64,000 nt of DNA, taken from the NCBI GenBank assembly GCA_015143295.1, contig CM026552.1, forward strand, positions 59,576,944 through 59,640,943, given 5' to 3'. How positions within the stretch are numbered: position 1 is the first letter of the stretch; the number at the start of each line of letters is the position of its first letter. Shown here one piece after another: positions 1-10,800 of the stretch. The notes beneath the pieces were generated by a model. It did not search any database, was not told the origin of the DNA, and saw only the letters and a program-made list of their open reading frames with translations. This DNA comes from Tetracentron sinense (lineage: Eukaryota; Streptophyta; Magnoliopsida; Trochodendrales; Trochodendraceae). Position numbers and translations under genes: made by a program.

Positions 1-1645
1 ATAAAACCTATTTCCATTTTCTTCATCTAAGTCGTTTATTCATAGTTTAGGCATTTTGTCAATCACAACACATGCAATGTTTCTTAATAATTCATCTTGT
101 TCTTTTTAGCGCATATTTTCCATCCAAACATCAAGGTAAGTTCATTATTGGTAAAATACCCATCCACCATTTCCATCACACACATCACACAACATACATC
201 TCGGCATCCAATCGCCGCATCCACATTCCATCCACACATCCACACCTTTTCCATTATCTTGTTTATATTTAATGGGGGATAGCACTTTTCATAAGGAGGA
301 AAACATAATATAAGGAATCACATTTTTATATAGAAAACCTAGATTTTTGCTAGGGTAAGTTAGTAGGGTGTACTAACCTTAGATCAAGGCTTGATCCTTG
401 GCAGAAACCTTGATTGAAGCTCCAACTTGAAAGAAGAACACCTTTGCTTGAAGGAGACTTGAGTTGGGGAAGAAACCCCTTTCAAAAACGTGCTTGGGTT
501 GCTGCCCTAGCTTGGGGAACGCTCTCCACGAGTGCTTGAGCCGTGATCTTGGAGAAAAACCAGACTTGAAGTGATCTAGGGTCTCAAAACCCCTTTGATT
601 CTTCTCCAAAAGCAAAACCCTAGCTTAGGAAACCCTTTCTCCTCTCTTCAAATCCCCCAAATCCTCTAAGTGTTGAGAATGAGCCCTAAAGGCTCGGGTT
701 AAACTCTTAAGGTAAGAGTGAACCGACCAAAAGACCATAATACCCTTACTGAAATTTCTGCAAAAACACGAGTGCCGAACACGTTGAGCTGTGAATAGTG
801 CCAAACACGTTGTGCTGTGAATAGTGCCGAACACGTTGTGCTGTGAATAGTGCCAAACACGTTGTGCTGTGAATAGTGCTGAACACGTTGTGCTGTGAAT
901 AGTGCTGAACACGTTGTGCGGTGAATAGTGCCGAATACGTTGTGCGGTGAATAGTGCCGAACACGTTGTGCTGTGAATAGTGCTGAACACGTTGTGCTGT
1001 GAATAGTGTTGAACACGTTGTGCGGTGAATAGTGCCGAACACGTTGTGCTGTGAATAGTGCCAAACACGTTGTGCTGTGAATAGTGCTGAACACGCTGTG
1101 CTGTGAATAGTGCTGAACACGTTGTGCGGTGAATAGTGCTGAACACGTTGTGCGGTGAATAGTGCTGAACACGTTGTGCGGTGAATAGTGCTGAGTACGT
1201 TGTGTTGTGAAGGGTGCCGAACCCGTTGTCACGTTGTCTTATGTACAATGTGCCCGTCGTGAGCTGTACAACGTACCCGTTGTCTGTTGCACAACGGATG
1301 CACAACGTATACGTTATCAGAGCTAGAGCTACGTTATCAGAGTACGTTGTCTATGCATTGCCTGTGCCTTATCAGAGCACGTTGTCAGAGCACGTTATCA
1401 GAGCTGCGTCCTTAGTGCCTTCCGAGCTACGATTGCCTGCAGGTCCAGACTGTTTTGGCCATATCTTTTGACTCGTTCGTCCGATTTTGACGATTTAACT
1501 TGCCTTGGGTTCATACCTCGAAAAGGAACATTTCTGACGTTTCGAATTTTCCAATTTCTCCCTTATTTATTAATTAGACTACAAAAACGGCCAATTAGCT
1601 ACGAAGGTGCTATTCATTAAGGATGAAAAAGTCCGGGGTGCTACA
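1..1645 (-). mobile_element. Partial LTR (Ty3/gypsy, probably Tekay-like), cut by window edge
   Basis: From base 1 this resembles 48490-49645 of the solo LTR at 47271-49645 in order and wording, including the segments ending in ACCATTT, the AAACCTAGATT stretch and the final GTCCGGGGTGCTACA. It therefore reads as an LTR in minus orientation whose other end lies outside the window. It contains the 26-bp array at 771-1230. The partner LTR, if any, is not visible. Tekay is inferred from the TGTAG...CGACA type of ends in its relatives. Confidence 0.75.
771..1230. repeat. 26-bp tandem array (about 17 copies)
   Basis: The unit GAACACGTTGTGCTGTGAAT plus AGTGCC (26 bp) repeats with a few substitutions (CCGAA/CCAAA/CTGAA; GCTG/GCGG). 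Because 26 is not a multiple of three, a stop-free unit keeps all three minus frames open, which explains three long overlapping open frames of 226, 177 and 124 codons. These are not proteins. The array sits in the LTR where related LTRs hold other motif arrays. Confidence 0.9.
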
Positions 1646-2034
1646 GCAGATTCATTCGACATTGTATCGCAGGGCATTGGATCGAGATGGATTATGGAGG
1701 GCAGAGCCTTCTTGGAATGTTCTTGAGGATGATAGGGGTCTTGACATATGATCTTATGGTTGAGTGATACGGAGGGAGAGACATGTATTTTGGGTTTTAT
1801 TCTAAGAATATTGTATCAGTTTGAGTTGGTAACTCAAGCTAAGTATTTTTTGTACATGTCTTAGTTCATATTCAATTATTGTAAACAATTGCCCTTGGAA
1901 TACAGTTAAGTTATTAAAGAAATTTTCAGTTCACTATTTAGCTTGCCTTATATGCTTCCGCAAGATGGTTGTTGTGGTAAGTAACGAGCTCAAATTATCG
2001 CCTAACTCCTAGGGGATATTTTGGGGCGTTACAC
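1646..2034 (+). mobile_element. LTR 3' end fragment, + orientation
   Basis: The stretch ends in CTAACTCCTAGGGGATATTT followed by TGGGGCGTTACA, the mirror image of the TGTCGCGCCCCAAAATACCC starts of the minus-oriented LTRs at 47271 and 56818, so it looks like the end of a related LTR in the opposite direction. No target duplication or second end could be assigned. The first about 200 bp are not recognised. Confidence 0.5.
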
Positions 2035-2035
2035 A

Positions 2036-2560
2036 TAGTTTTGTCACCTTTTATTGGAATCGAACAATTCTTGAGCGGTTGGAAAGTTATGGAAACCCTC
2101 TTCGTTGTTCATGTCGAACATTTTTATTTATTTTGAGTCTAAGTGAGGTCAGTTGGTTGAAAACTATAGGCTGGTCTACTGTAATTCATCCCAGGATCAA
2201 CTAACGTTAGGGAACCCCAGTTTTGTCACCCTTTATTGGAATTGAACAATTCTTGAGCCGTTGAAAATGTATGAAAACCCTCTTCAATATTCATGTTAAA
2301 TATTTTTCCTAATTGTGAGTGTAAGTGAGGTAAAATGGTCGAAAACCATAGGCTGGTCTGCTGTAATTCATCCCAAGAACAACCAACTTTAGGTAACTTT
2401 AGTTTTGTCACACTTTATTGGAATCAAGCGATTCTTGAGCCGTTAGAAAGGTATGGAAACACTATTCGAGATTCATGTTGAATATTTTTCCTGATTTTGA
2501 GTCTAATGTAGGTTAAAATAGAAAAATATATAAAGTAGTCAAACTGTTTTGTGATTATTG
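2036..2560 (+). repeat. 182-bp tandem repeat, about 2.9 copies
   Basis: AGTTTTGTCACC begins three successive units near 2037, 2219 and 2400. Each unit contains TTATTGGAAT, TTCTTGAGC, GAAACCCTCTTC-like and TAATTCATCCCA-like segments. A reverse-complement copy lies within the LTR starting at 56818 (about 59660-59870), so the unit belongs to that LTR family rather than being a free satellite. Confidence 0.8.
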
Positions 2561-2777
2561 TTTTGTATTATGTGAATGTGTGATGTATGAATGAAAGGCC
2601 CAGAGACCTGGTGGATTGTGTATGGAAGAGATGGTATTGTGTGTGGATGGTGGATGACATAGAGGGGCGTAGCCCTCGGTTTCGGGCTTCAACAGCTCAA
2701 AATTTAGGCTCGGCGATAGATTAGTACACGATGTGTTGACATGGAATGATGTGTGTACAAAAGGTAATGATTATTGA
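2561..2777. other. Unassigned repeat-like spacer
   Basis: A GT-rich stretch between the 182-bp repeat and an LTR fragment. No coding frame, structural RNA or known element end was recognised. Confidence 0.4.
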
Positions 2778-3706
2778 TGTAACGTCCGAACCCGCTCCTA
2801 ATGAATCATGTTCCAAGAAGTGTACTTGTTCGTCATTACCACGCAAGCGAAAGACTTTACCCGCGAAATTGCGAGAATTTTTAACATTTATCAGATGCTT
2901 ACATAAGCAATAACTAGTTATCACAATAACTCATCATAAGCAAATGCATTATATTCACTTGATACGGTGATCCTTATAAGCCTCAAACATCTTGTCTGGA
3001 CCCTCTATTCTTGGGACAACAACACCACAATCTGTTGACATGAAACTTCAGTGAGCCATGAAGCCTAATAAAACCACAGTCCATCTAAACTAGTTTCCAC
3101 ATATTAACATACATCAATAATGGATAGTAAACAGTCAATTTCCATGATACAGTATAATAAAACAGTATATAAAATGAACTCTGACCTAGGGTCACTCAGG
3201 GCTATTTCACCCTACCCAAGATTCCCAATCTCGAATGTTATCCAGTTATGAAGTTCATTATTCAACAGTGTTCATATTACCGAATTATCATTCCAAACAG
3301 TCAATTACTTTTTTCTTCGAGTTCTGGGACTTTATTAACTGGCCGTAACTCCTTCACAATTTTTGTTCGAAGACATAATTCTTAACCCATATTCGGGCAT
3401 TTGCCTAATTCTCAATCATTCCTTGAGTCGTTTAGACTCAATACACATCTGGGCCTTCACCGGCAAGAATCAATACAACTCTCTGATCTTGGTCACGGTG
3501 GAGAACTGGTCCTCACGACATTTCTATGAGATAACACGTACCCACCTGATCTTAGTCATGTGTCACGACATATCTATCAGGAAAACCTGATCGTAGTCAT
3601 TGTGGCACGACATATCTATCAGATAACACATACTTACTTGATCTCAGTCATGTGTCACAACATATCTATTAGGAAAACCTGATCTCAACCACTGTGATAC
3701 GACATA
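2778..3706 (-). mobile_element. Truncated Tekay-type LTR
   Basis: It opens with TGTAACGTCCGAACCCG and follows the same order as the LTRs at 8194 and 10265: a CGTTCGTCATTACCACGCAAG-like segment, GAAAGACTTTACCCGCGAAA, a TTTCACCCTA segment and TGAGTCGTTTAGACTC. A short repeat built on CACGACATATCTATCAG recurs about four times at 3500-3700, the position of the longer array in the old solo LTR. Homology stops near 3706 at a T-rich, Helitron-like end, so only the left third of the LTR survives. Confidence 0.75.
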
Positions 3707-3760
3707 TAATTTTTTTTTTCTTATCTCATATTCCCGTGCATCGTACGGGTTTCTTACTAG
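3707..3760 (+). mobile_element. Helitron-like 3' terminus
   Basis: A T-rich run leads to a short hairpin with stem CCCGT (3733-3737) and ACGGG (3745-3749), then CTAG at 3757-3760 followed by T. Helitrons are known to end in a short GC hairpin about 10 bases before CTRR and to insert before T. No matching 5' TC end or Rep/helicase gene was seen, so this would be a non-autonomous or truncated copy. Confidence 0.4.
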
Positions 3761-3782
3761 TTCCAAAGGAAAGAGAGTGAGT

Positions 3783-3918
3783 GAGCTATATTATGATGTC
3801 TTCATTAACCAATTATTATTTTTAATATATATATATATATTTATTTATTTTAAAAATTTTTTTCTTCTATTTTTCCTTTCCATGAGCTATATTATGATGT
3901 CTCCATTAACCAATTATT
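3783..3918. repeat. Direct repeat of about 37 bp around an AT-rich core
   Basis: GAGCTATATTATGATGTCT followed by (T/C)CATTAACCAATTATTA occurs at 3783-3818 and again at 3882-3918, separated by a TA-repeat and T-rich sequence. It could mark a small insertion or a local duplication. Confidence 0.7.
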
Positions 3919-3936
3919 AGTTTTAAAAACGACCCA

Positions 3937-4124
3937 CCCACCAAGTAACAGCACGTTCAATTCCTTGCACCTTGCAAAAAAAAGATATATATATATATAT
4001 ATATATATAATTTTTTTTTTCCTGTTTTTCTTTTCTATACAATCCCGTGCATTAAACGGCGTGTCTGCTAATATATCTTTTTTTGCAAGGAATTGAGCGT
4101 GCCGTTACTTGGTGGGTGAGTCCT
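3937..4124. repeat. Foldback with arms of about 55 bp and a Helitron-like hairpin in the loop
   Basis: The left arm (about 3937-3992; CCACCAAGTAACAGCACGTT then CAATTCCTTGCA) is mirrored by the right arm (about 4069-4124; GCAAGGAATTGAGCGTGCC then GTTACTTGGTGG). The loop carries a TA microsatellite, a pyrimidine tract and a CCCGTGCATTAAACGG hairpin at 4044-4059 followed by CTAA at 4068-4071 and T. Confidence 0.7.
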
Positions 4125-4227
4125 TTTTTTTTTTGGTTAGGGTGGGTCGTTCATTAGTCAGTTTCATTGGCCAGACCAAGTGCGGTCCATCTATAAGATG
4201 GTTTTTTTTTTTTTAATTTTATTTTAT

Positions 4228-4565
4228 AGAGATCGAATCACAGCTAATCGTGACTGAATTCATGGAGAGTTCAATCCTTCCTTCAAGTCAACACATGCCC
4301 CTTTTAACCCTTATTAACCGGATTCTCTAATCCTTAGTATTCAATAATCTAACCTTGGTTTTTTGAAATAATAATTAAAAAATATTTAACTCTTGTTAAG
4401 AAATTTTAACTCTTAAGGTTAATATTTTTTTAATATATTTTTTAGAAAACTAAGATTATATTATTGAACACCATGGTTAATAAGGATTAAAAGGGACACG
4501 TGTGACTTGTGGGAGTGATTGAACTCTCCCTGAATTCAATTGCGATAGTCTGTGATTCGATCTCT
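4228..4565. mobile_element. MITE-like foldback element in the SFT2 upstream region
   Basis: AGAGATCGAATCACAG at the left is the reverse complement of CTGTGATTCGATCTCT at the right. Pairing continues imperfectly inward for about 115 bp per arm (GGAGAGTTCAATC with GATTGAACTCTCC; CCCTTTTAACCCTTATTAACC with its mirror), with an AT-rich centre. The element is 338 bp, has no coding capacity and ends 156 bp before the SFT2 start codon. I could not settle the target duplication, so the superfamily is open. Confidence 0.7.
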
Positions 4566-4721
4566 TGTTTTTAGGGCCCGGTCGTTGACACGTCCCTTTT
4601 TTATGTAATTAAAGTATTAAACTCGCGAAAGTTTTCTCATCTTGAAAACGCATTTCGGAGTGTCTAAAATTTCAAAACTTCTGGCGATCAAGTCATCCCA
4701 CTCGATCGCCACAAATCGGCA
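4566..4721 (+). promoter_or_regulatory. Proximal promoter and 5' leader of the SFT2-like gene
   Basis: This is the single-copy-looking stretch between the MITE-like element and the ATG. No clear TATA box is visible, so the initiation point cannot be given. The sequence just before the start, ATCGGCAATGG, has A at -4 and G at +4, acceptable for a plant start. Confidence 0.4.
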
Positions 4722-4856
4722 ATGGAAAAGATGAATCAAGCAATGGAGAAGATGAAGATTCTTGTGGGAATGGATGTGGACGAGGAAGAAGTCGCAGAAG
4801 ATAACTCCTCTTTCATGGACGATTTCAATCGTCAGTGTACATTATCGACTAAACAG
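4722..4856 (+). CDS. SFT2: SFT2-like exon 1
   Basis: Codes residues 1-45 and ends ...STKQ with donor CAG/GTTCCT, phase 0. It lies about 20 kb from exon 2. Confidence 0.93.
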
Positions 4857-7800
4857 GTTCCTATCGTTTTTGTTATGTTTTATTTTCCCATTTCCTTGTT
4901 TAGAAAACCTAGGGTTCGCTCTTGATTTTGTATTTGATGATCTAACTGTCCAGATCCACTGTTTAGTTTTTATGTTACTGATTCCTTGTTAATTTCTAGG
5001 GTTTGTGTGTAATTCTTTCTCACTGTTATGAAGAACCATATGGTTCTATTTGCACTATCCACTGTTTTTTTTTTTTGGGTCTAAATTTTTTAAATTTATG
5101 ATTTGTTATTTAGATCTGCTAGGGTTTGTTATCAAATTGAAATTGATTCTTGTTCGGTTGACACATAAGGTTTGATCTCATATTAATGTTCTCTTTATCA
5201 AGTAGATCTACAGTATCTGTTGAATTGCTACCATGATCTTATTTAATTGTGATTGCGAAGATCTGTGTTTTTTCCCTGAAGCTATTTATTTATTTTGTCA
5301 AAATAATGGGATTTAGATCGAATGCTTCTTGAAGATAGTCGCAGCCTTCCACGTGCAAGGGATATGACAACTTTACCTTCGGCATTCAACTTAGTTCTGG
5401 CTTGATCCAGATCTATTTACAGTCTTTCACTATCCAGTAGAAAACAGCCTACAAAAACTTGTTAGGATGCCCAAAAATTAAATTTAAACTATATCAGAAT
5501 TAGCCCCACAAAGCTTCGATGAATTAGGTTTAAGTCCAGTTTTTGGATGATGTTTGACTGTAAGCCTAGAGCCACACATCTTTATTCTGATTCGGGATTA
5601 CCTTTTGTCCACAAACACCATTAGGCATATGATATGATCCTAATATCGGATCCTCTGTTATTGCATAAAGAAAATGAAAATAAAGAACAAGATGAGAAGA
5701 ATGATCCCTTCGAGTGGAATTTGACTCCTTAATTACTTAACTTCAAAAGGATTTTAATAATTTGCAAAGCACCATTACAGCTCTTTAAATAACCTTCGTC
5801 TCCAACCAATCAAGGAGAGATTGAAGGGATTTATCCTTTAAGAGGACCTCCTTCCTTATTAGCAGCCTAAATACTTGCTTATTCAAATAAACTACTAAAG
5901 ATAAAAACTACGGTGATTTGCATGGCTGTCCCACGTAATTTAAGTAGGAGGTGGTGATCCGGTGGATTGGTGGAGCATGTAAGTCCATGGGGACGTATCA
6001 TTCCCCCCCCCCCGTAAAGAAGACCCTTGTCCTAAAGGGTTGAAAGCTGGAAACCATTATTGTAATGACTGCAATGTTTCCCATGTGGCATCTTCGGGTG
6101 ATGAGTGAGCCCAATGGACCAAACTTCAGTGACAGCCCGATTATGTTTGTTACTGATGCGAAGGTCTAAGATGGCATGTGGCATGTTTTGCATGATCCCA
6201 TCATCTGAGATGGCCGGTAGTGTGGTGGATGAGATGGTGTGTGAGTCTAATATCTTTTTGAGGCTTGAGACGTGAAAAACTGGGTGAATCTTGGATTCGG
6301 GAGGTAGATCCAACTTGTAGGCGACATGGCTGATCTTTGCTAGCACCTTATATGGGCCAAAGAAGCGAGGGGAGAGTTTGAATGAGCTTCGAACTGCTAT
6401 TGAAGATTGGGGATAAGGTTGTAAAAGAAGGAAAACCTAATCGCCGATTTGAAAGTCTCGCTCACTTTGGTGTTGGCTTGTAGTGAGAGAGCAGGACATT
6501 CGGACTGATTTTGTGGCTCCTATAAGCTGGTATTCAGTGCCTTGGAAGATAAATTTCATGTTCATGAGAGAGAAGTTCCATCTTATATCTCCAAGAGTGG
6601 CGAGCCAGTGAGTTCCCAGGATCAAATCACATCCACCTAATGATAGGATATGACAATCAATTGTACATCGAAAAACATGTAGATCAATTGGTAATCCTCG
6701 ACATTTGCTTCTACATATAATTTTTGCACCATTAGCAACCATTACAGCAAAAGGCTTGTGCATTTCAATTGGATGGCCGAGATGTTTGGTAAAGTTTGGA
6801 CTCACAAAATTGTGGCTGCTGCCTGTATCCAGCAACACGATAACTGGGCATTTTTTTAATCAATCCTTTGACACGCATGGTGTGAGGCCCGGTGGATCCA
6901 ATGAGCGCATAAACAGAGACTTGAACATTTTGTCAGTTGTTTCCTCAGACTCGGGTTCAAAGTCCAGATCATCCATTAAACCTTCAATGATGGCCAATTG
7001 TCCTAGACAACAGTGACCTAGCCCAAAATCCTCATCACAATTGTAGCAAAGGCCTTGTTTCCGACGATCAATGAGCTCTGCAGTCGTTAATCTTTTTGCG
7101 AATTTGGGGCAATCTTGGATCAATAATGGGTCATTATGAGGCTTGTCTTGGATGACAAGAGGAGCATCTCGAGGAGGAAGGCAGGCATTGTTGGTCCGAT
7201 AGAATTGACGGTGCACCATAATCTTATCTTCTTCGAAAAGAGCCAAACGAAAAGCTTGCATCAAAGTTGTGGGTTGGAGGGTTCGCATACACACCCGGAT
7301 ATCATCTTGAAGACCAGAAATGAAACAACTAATTGGATGAGATTTAGGGAGTCGTTCGACTCGATTGGAAAGACTCAAACTCGCTTTGGTAGTTTGCAAC
7401 GGTGCCGGTTTGATGTAGTTTGACAAGCGCTCCACCGGGGTCATCACAGTCCAAAGTGCCAAATTGGAGACAAATGGCACGAGTGAATTGGCCCCATGTC
7501 ACTTCGCCAAGAGCCTTCTCAATCCATTGATGCCATTCATTAGCTTCTCTCGTGAAATGTATGGGAGTCAGAGCTACCATTTGATCATCTGTGAGGTTGT
7601 TAAATTCTTGGAAATGTTTGGCTTGGTGCACCCAATTAGTTGGGTCTTGTCCTTGAAATTTAGGAAAATCCAAACGAATGGAGCGTGCTTGGAAAGTTGT
7701 TGAATTGGGTGTGTGACTATTATGGCCATTGTTGGCATGTGACCTCCAGGAATCTTGGCCTTCTTGATGGTGTGATCGGAGATCGTTGATTTCCTTTTGC

Positions 7801-10800
7801 AAGTGGTCATTTGATGATTGGATGTTGTTTGACAAGTTGTCAATCTTGTCATCTAACTTTGCCAAGAAAGCACGGAGTTCGCCAACATTTTCCTTTAACT
7901 CGTGGACCTCAACTTCGAGTTCTCGCACAGTAGGCGCCATTACAGTAACCAGGAAAGCGCTCTAATACCACTTGATACGATCCTAATATCGGATCCTCTA
8001 TTATTGCATAAAGAAAATGAAAATAATGAACAAGATGAGAAGAATGATCCCTTCGAGTGGAATTTGACTTCTTAATTACTTAACTTCAAAAGGATTTTAA
8101 TAATTTGCAAAGCACCATTACAGCTCTTTAAATAACCTACGTCTCCAACCAATCAAGGAGAGATTGAAGGGATTTATCCTTTAAGAGGATCTCTGTGACG
8201 CCTTGAACCCGCGCCTAAGGAATAATGTTCCGACGCGTGCCCGTTCGTCATAACCACCACGTATGTGGAAGACTTTACTCGTGAAATGCGGGAATTTTTA
8301 ACTTTTCTTATGAGCTTACATAAGCAATAACAACTGGTCATCACAATAACCATCATAAGCAAATACATTACCTCACTAGCTATATTAGCCTTTACTTTTG
8401 ACGCCACAATTGTGCAGGTACACTTTCCAAACTCTATCAAGAGTAGCCCCTTGCCAATCGGTAACCGCTTCAGAATTTGAAGACATTAAATGAGAGGAGT
8501 GAGCTATAGAGCCCAGCAAAATCCATAATCCACTTAGGCTATTTTTCACCTAGTAACAATCATCAATAACGATATAGTATTCCAGTACAATTCTCATATT
8601 ATAACAATAGACAATATTGTAATCCGTGACCCGAGGTAAGTCAGTGTTATTTCACCCTAACTAAGGTTCCCGACCTCTAATTTTTCAAGTTCATCCAATC
8701 ATTATCCACGACATCGGGTTATCGATCTAGATAACCACTCACACTTTATTCTCGAGTCCACAAACTCAATCGACTGGGCCTTTGCCCATGTACAACCTTT
8801 ACACCTGAGTCCGTAAACTCACGTATTAAACAACCGGGCCCACGCCCATTCAAACCATACCTTGAGTCTTTAGACTCAATATACATCCGGCATTCACCCA
8901 CAAAATCAACATAAATCATCTGATCTCAGTCACGGTGGGGAACTTGTTCTCACGACATTTCTATCAGAGGCATCACATAACCATCCACTCTAGACTATCA
9001 GTCACAGAGGACTACATCATACCATCACTCCAAACCTAGCCAAAGAGGATATATGAATATCATATCCACCCACTCGCGATTATCAGTCGCAGATGACTCA
9101 CTTAACACCACCACTCCAGACCTAACCAAAGAGGATCTATGGATATCAAATCCACCCACTCCAGACTATCAGTCACGGAGCACTACATCATATCATCACT
9201 CCAGACCTAGCCAAAGAGGATCTATGGATAACACTCCATCCACTCCTGACGATCAGTTATGTACCTCGTCAAAGAGGATCTATGGACATTATTGTACCCA
9301 CTCCCGACGATCAGTCATGTACCTCGCCAAAGAGGATCTGATATTATACCACCCACTCTCGACTATCAGTGGCGTAGGACTACACAATACCACCACTCCA
9401 AACCTAGCCAAAGAGGATCTAGGGATAACACTCCACCCACTCCCGACGATCAGTCACGTACCTCGCCAAAGAGGATGTATGGACATTATTCCACCCACTC
9501 CCGACGATCAGTCACGTACCTCGCCAAAGAGGATCTATGGATATCAAATTCATCCACTTCCGACTATCAGTCACTGAGGACTACATCACACCACCACTCC
9601 TGACCTAGTCAAAGAGGATCTATGGATAATAATCCACCCACTTCCGAATATCAGTCACGGAGGACTATACGACACCACCACTCCTAACCTAGTCAAAGAG
9701 GATCTATGAGTAATAATCCACCCACTTCCGAATATTAGTCACGGAGGACTATACGACATCACCACTCCTGACCTAGTCAAAGAGGATCTATAGATAATAA
9801 TCCACCCACTCCCCACTATCAGTCACGGAGGACTACATCACACCACCGCTCCTGACCTAGTCAAAGAGGATCTATGGATAATAATCCACCCACTTCTGAA
9901 TATCAGTTACGGAGGACTATACGACATCACTACTCTTGACCTAGTCAAAGAGGATCTATAGATAATAATTCACCCACTCCCGACTATCAATCATGGAGGA
10001 CTATACTTTAACCCTGGTTAGGTTTTCTAACGACCGAGTAACCGCAGTTAATCTAAGCCTCGCTTGATTAACTGAAACAGTTGGGCCTCGCGTCCGTAGA
10101 CCAAATCCGGTAATATACTGTCCCGTTAGGGAATATTTCTAGGCCAATGGATGTCTCCATCGCCTTACACGACACTCAGACAGACTTTTTGACACCCCAG
10201 GGTGACAATCTAACCCACCTGGGACCTAACCCAGGCTCCCCGAGGGTCTACCTGAAGTCCACACTGTGACGCCCCGAACCCGTGCCTAGGGAATCAAGTT
10301 CCGAGACGCGTGTCCGTTCGTCAAATCATGCAAGCGGAAGACTTTACCCGCAAAAATGCGGGAAATTTAAACATTTATCAAATGCTCCCAAAAAGCAAAT
10401 AATACCTGTCATCACAATAGCCATCATACAAACCATATACCTGTATTATTTACATCAAGTTTGTTTTACAAAAGTAGGCGTCTTTATCACGCCAGGTACA
10501 ACTTGTACAAGCTTCCAAAATGTCCAATTGGACTTTCCACTTACTGGTCAGCAGCTCCGAGATCTGCTGACACAAAAAGTCAGTGAGCTATGAAGCTCAA
10601 TAAAACCACAATCCTTCTAAACTATTTTCCACATAATAACACACATCAATAATGATATAATAAGCAGTTCAATTTGCATGTTACAGTAAAATAGAACAAT
10701 ATATAATAAATTGTGACCCAAGGTCACTTAGGGTTACGTCACCCTAACAGAGGTTCCCGACCTCACATTACTTTCCAATTATGAGGTTCAGTTATGAATG

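Noticed and set aside
771-1230. CRISPR-like array
   Set aside because: Units are contiguous with no unique spacers, in a plant LTR.
625-1305. Repetitive 226-aa protein and two overlapping companions on the minus strand
   Set aside because: They follow from a stop-free 26-bp tandem unit read in three frames within an LTR.
9053-9603. 174-aa and 114-aa open frames
   Set aside because: They run through the 85-bp tandem array of the old solo LTR and have no domain.
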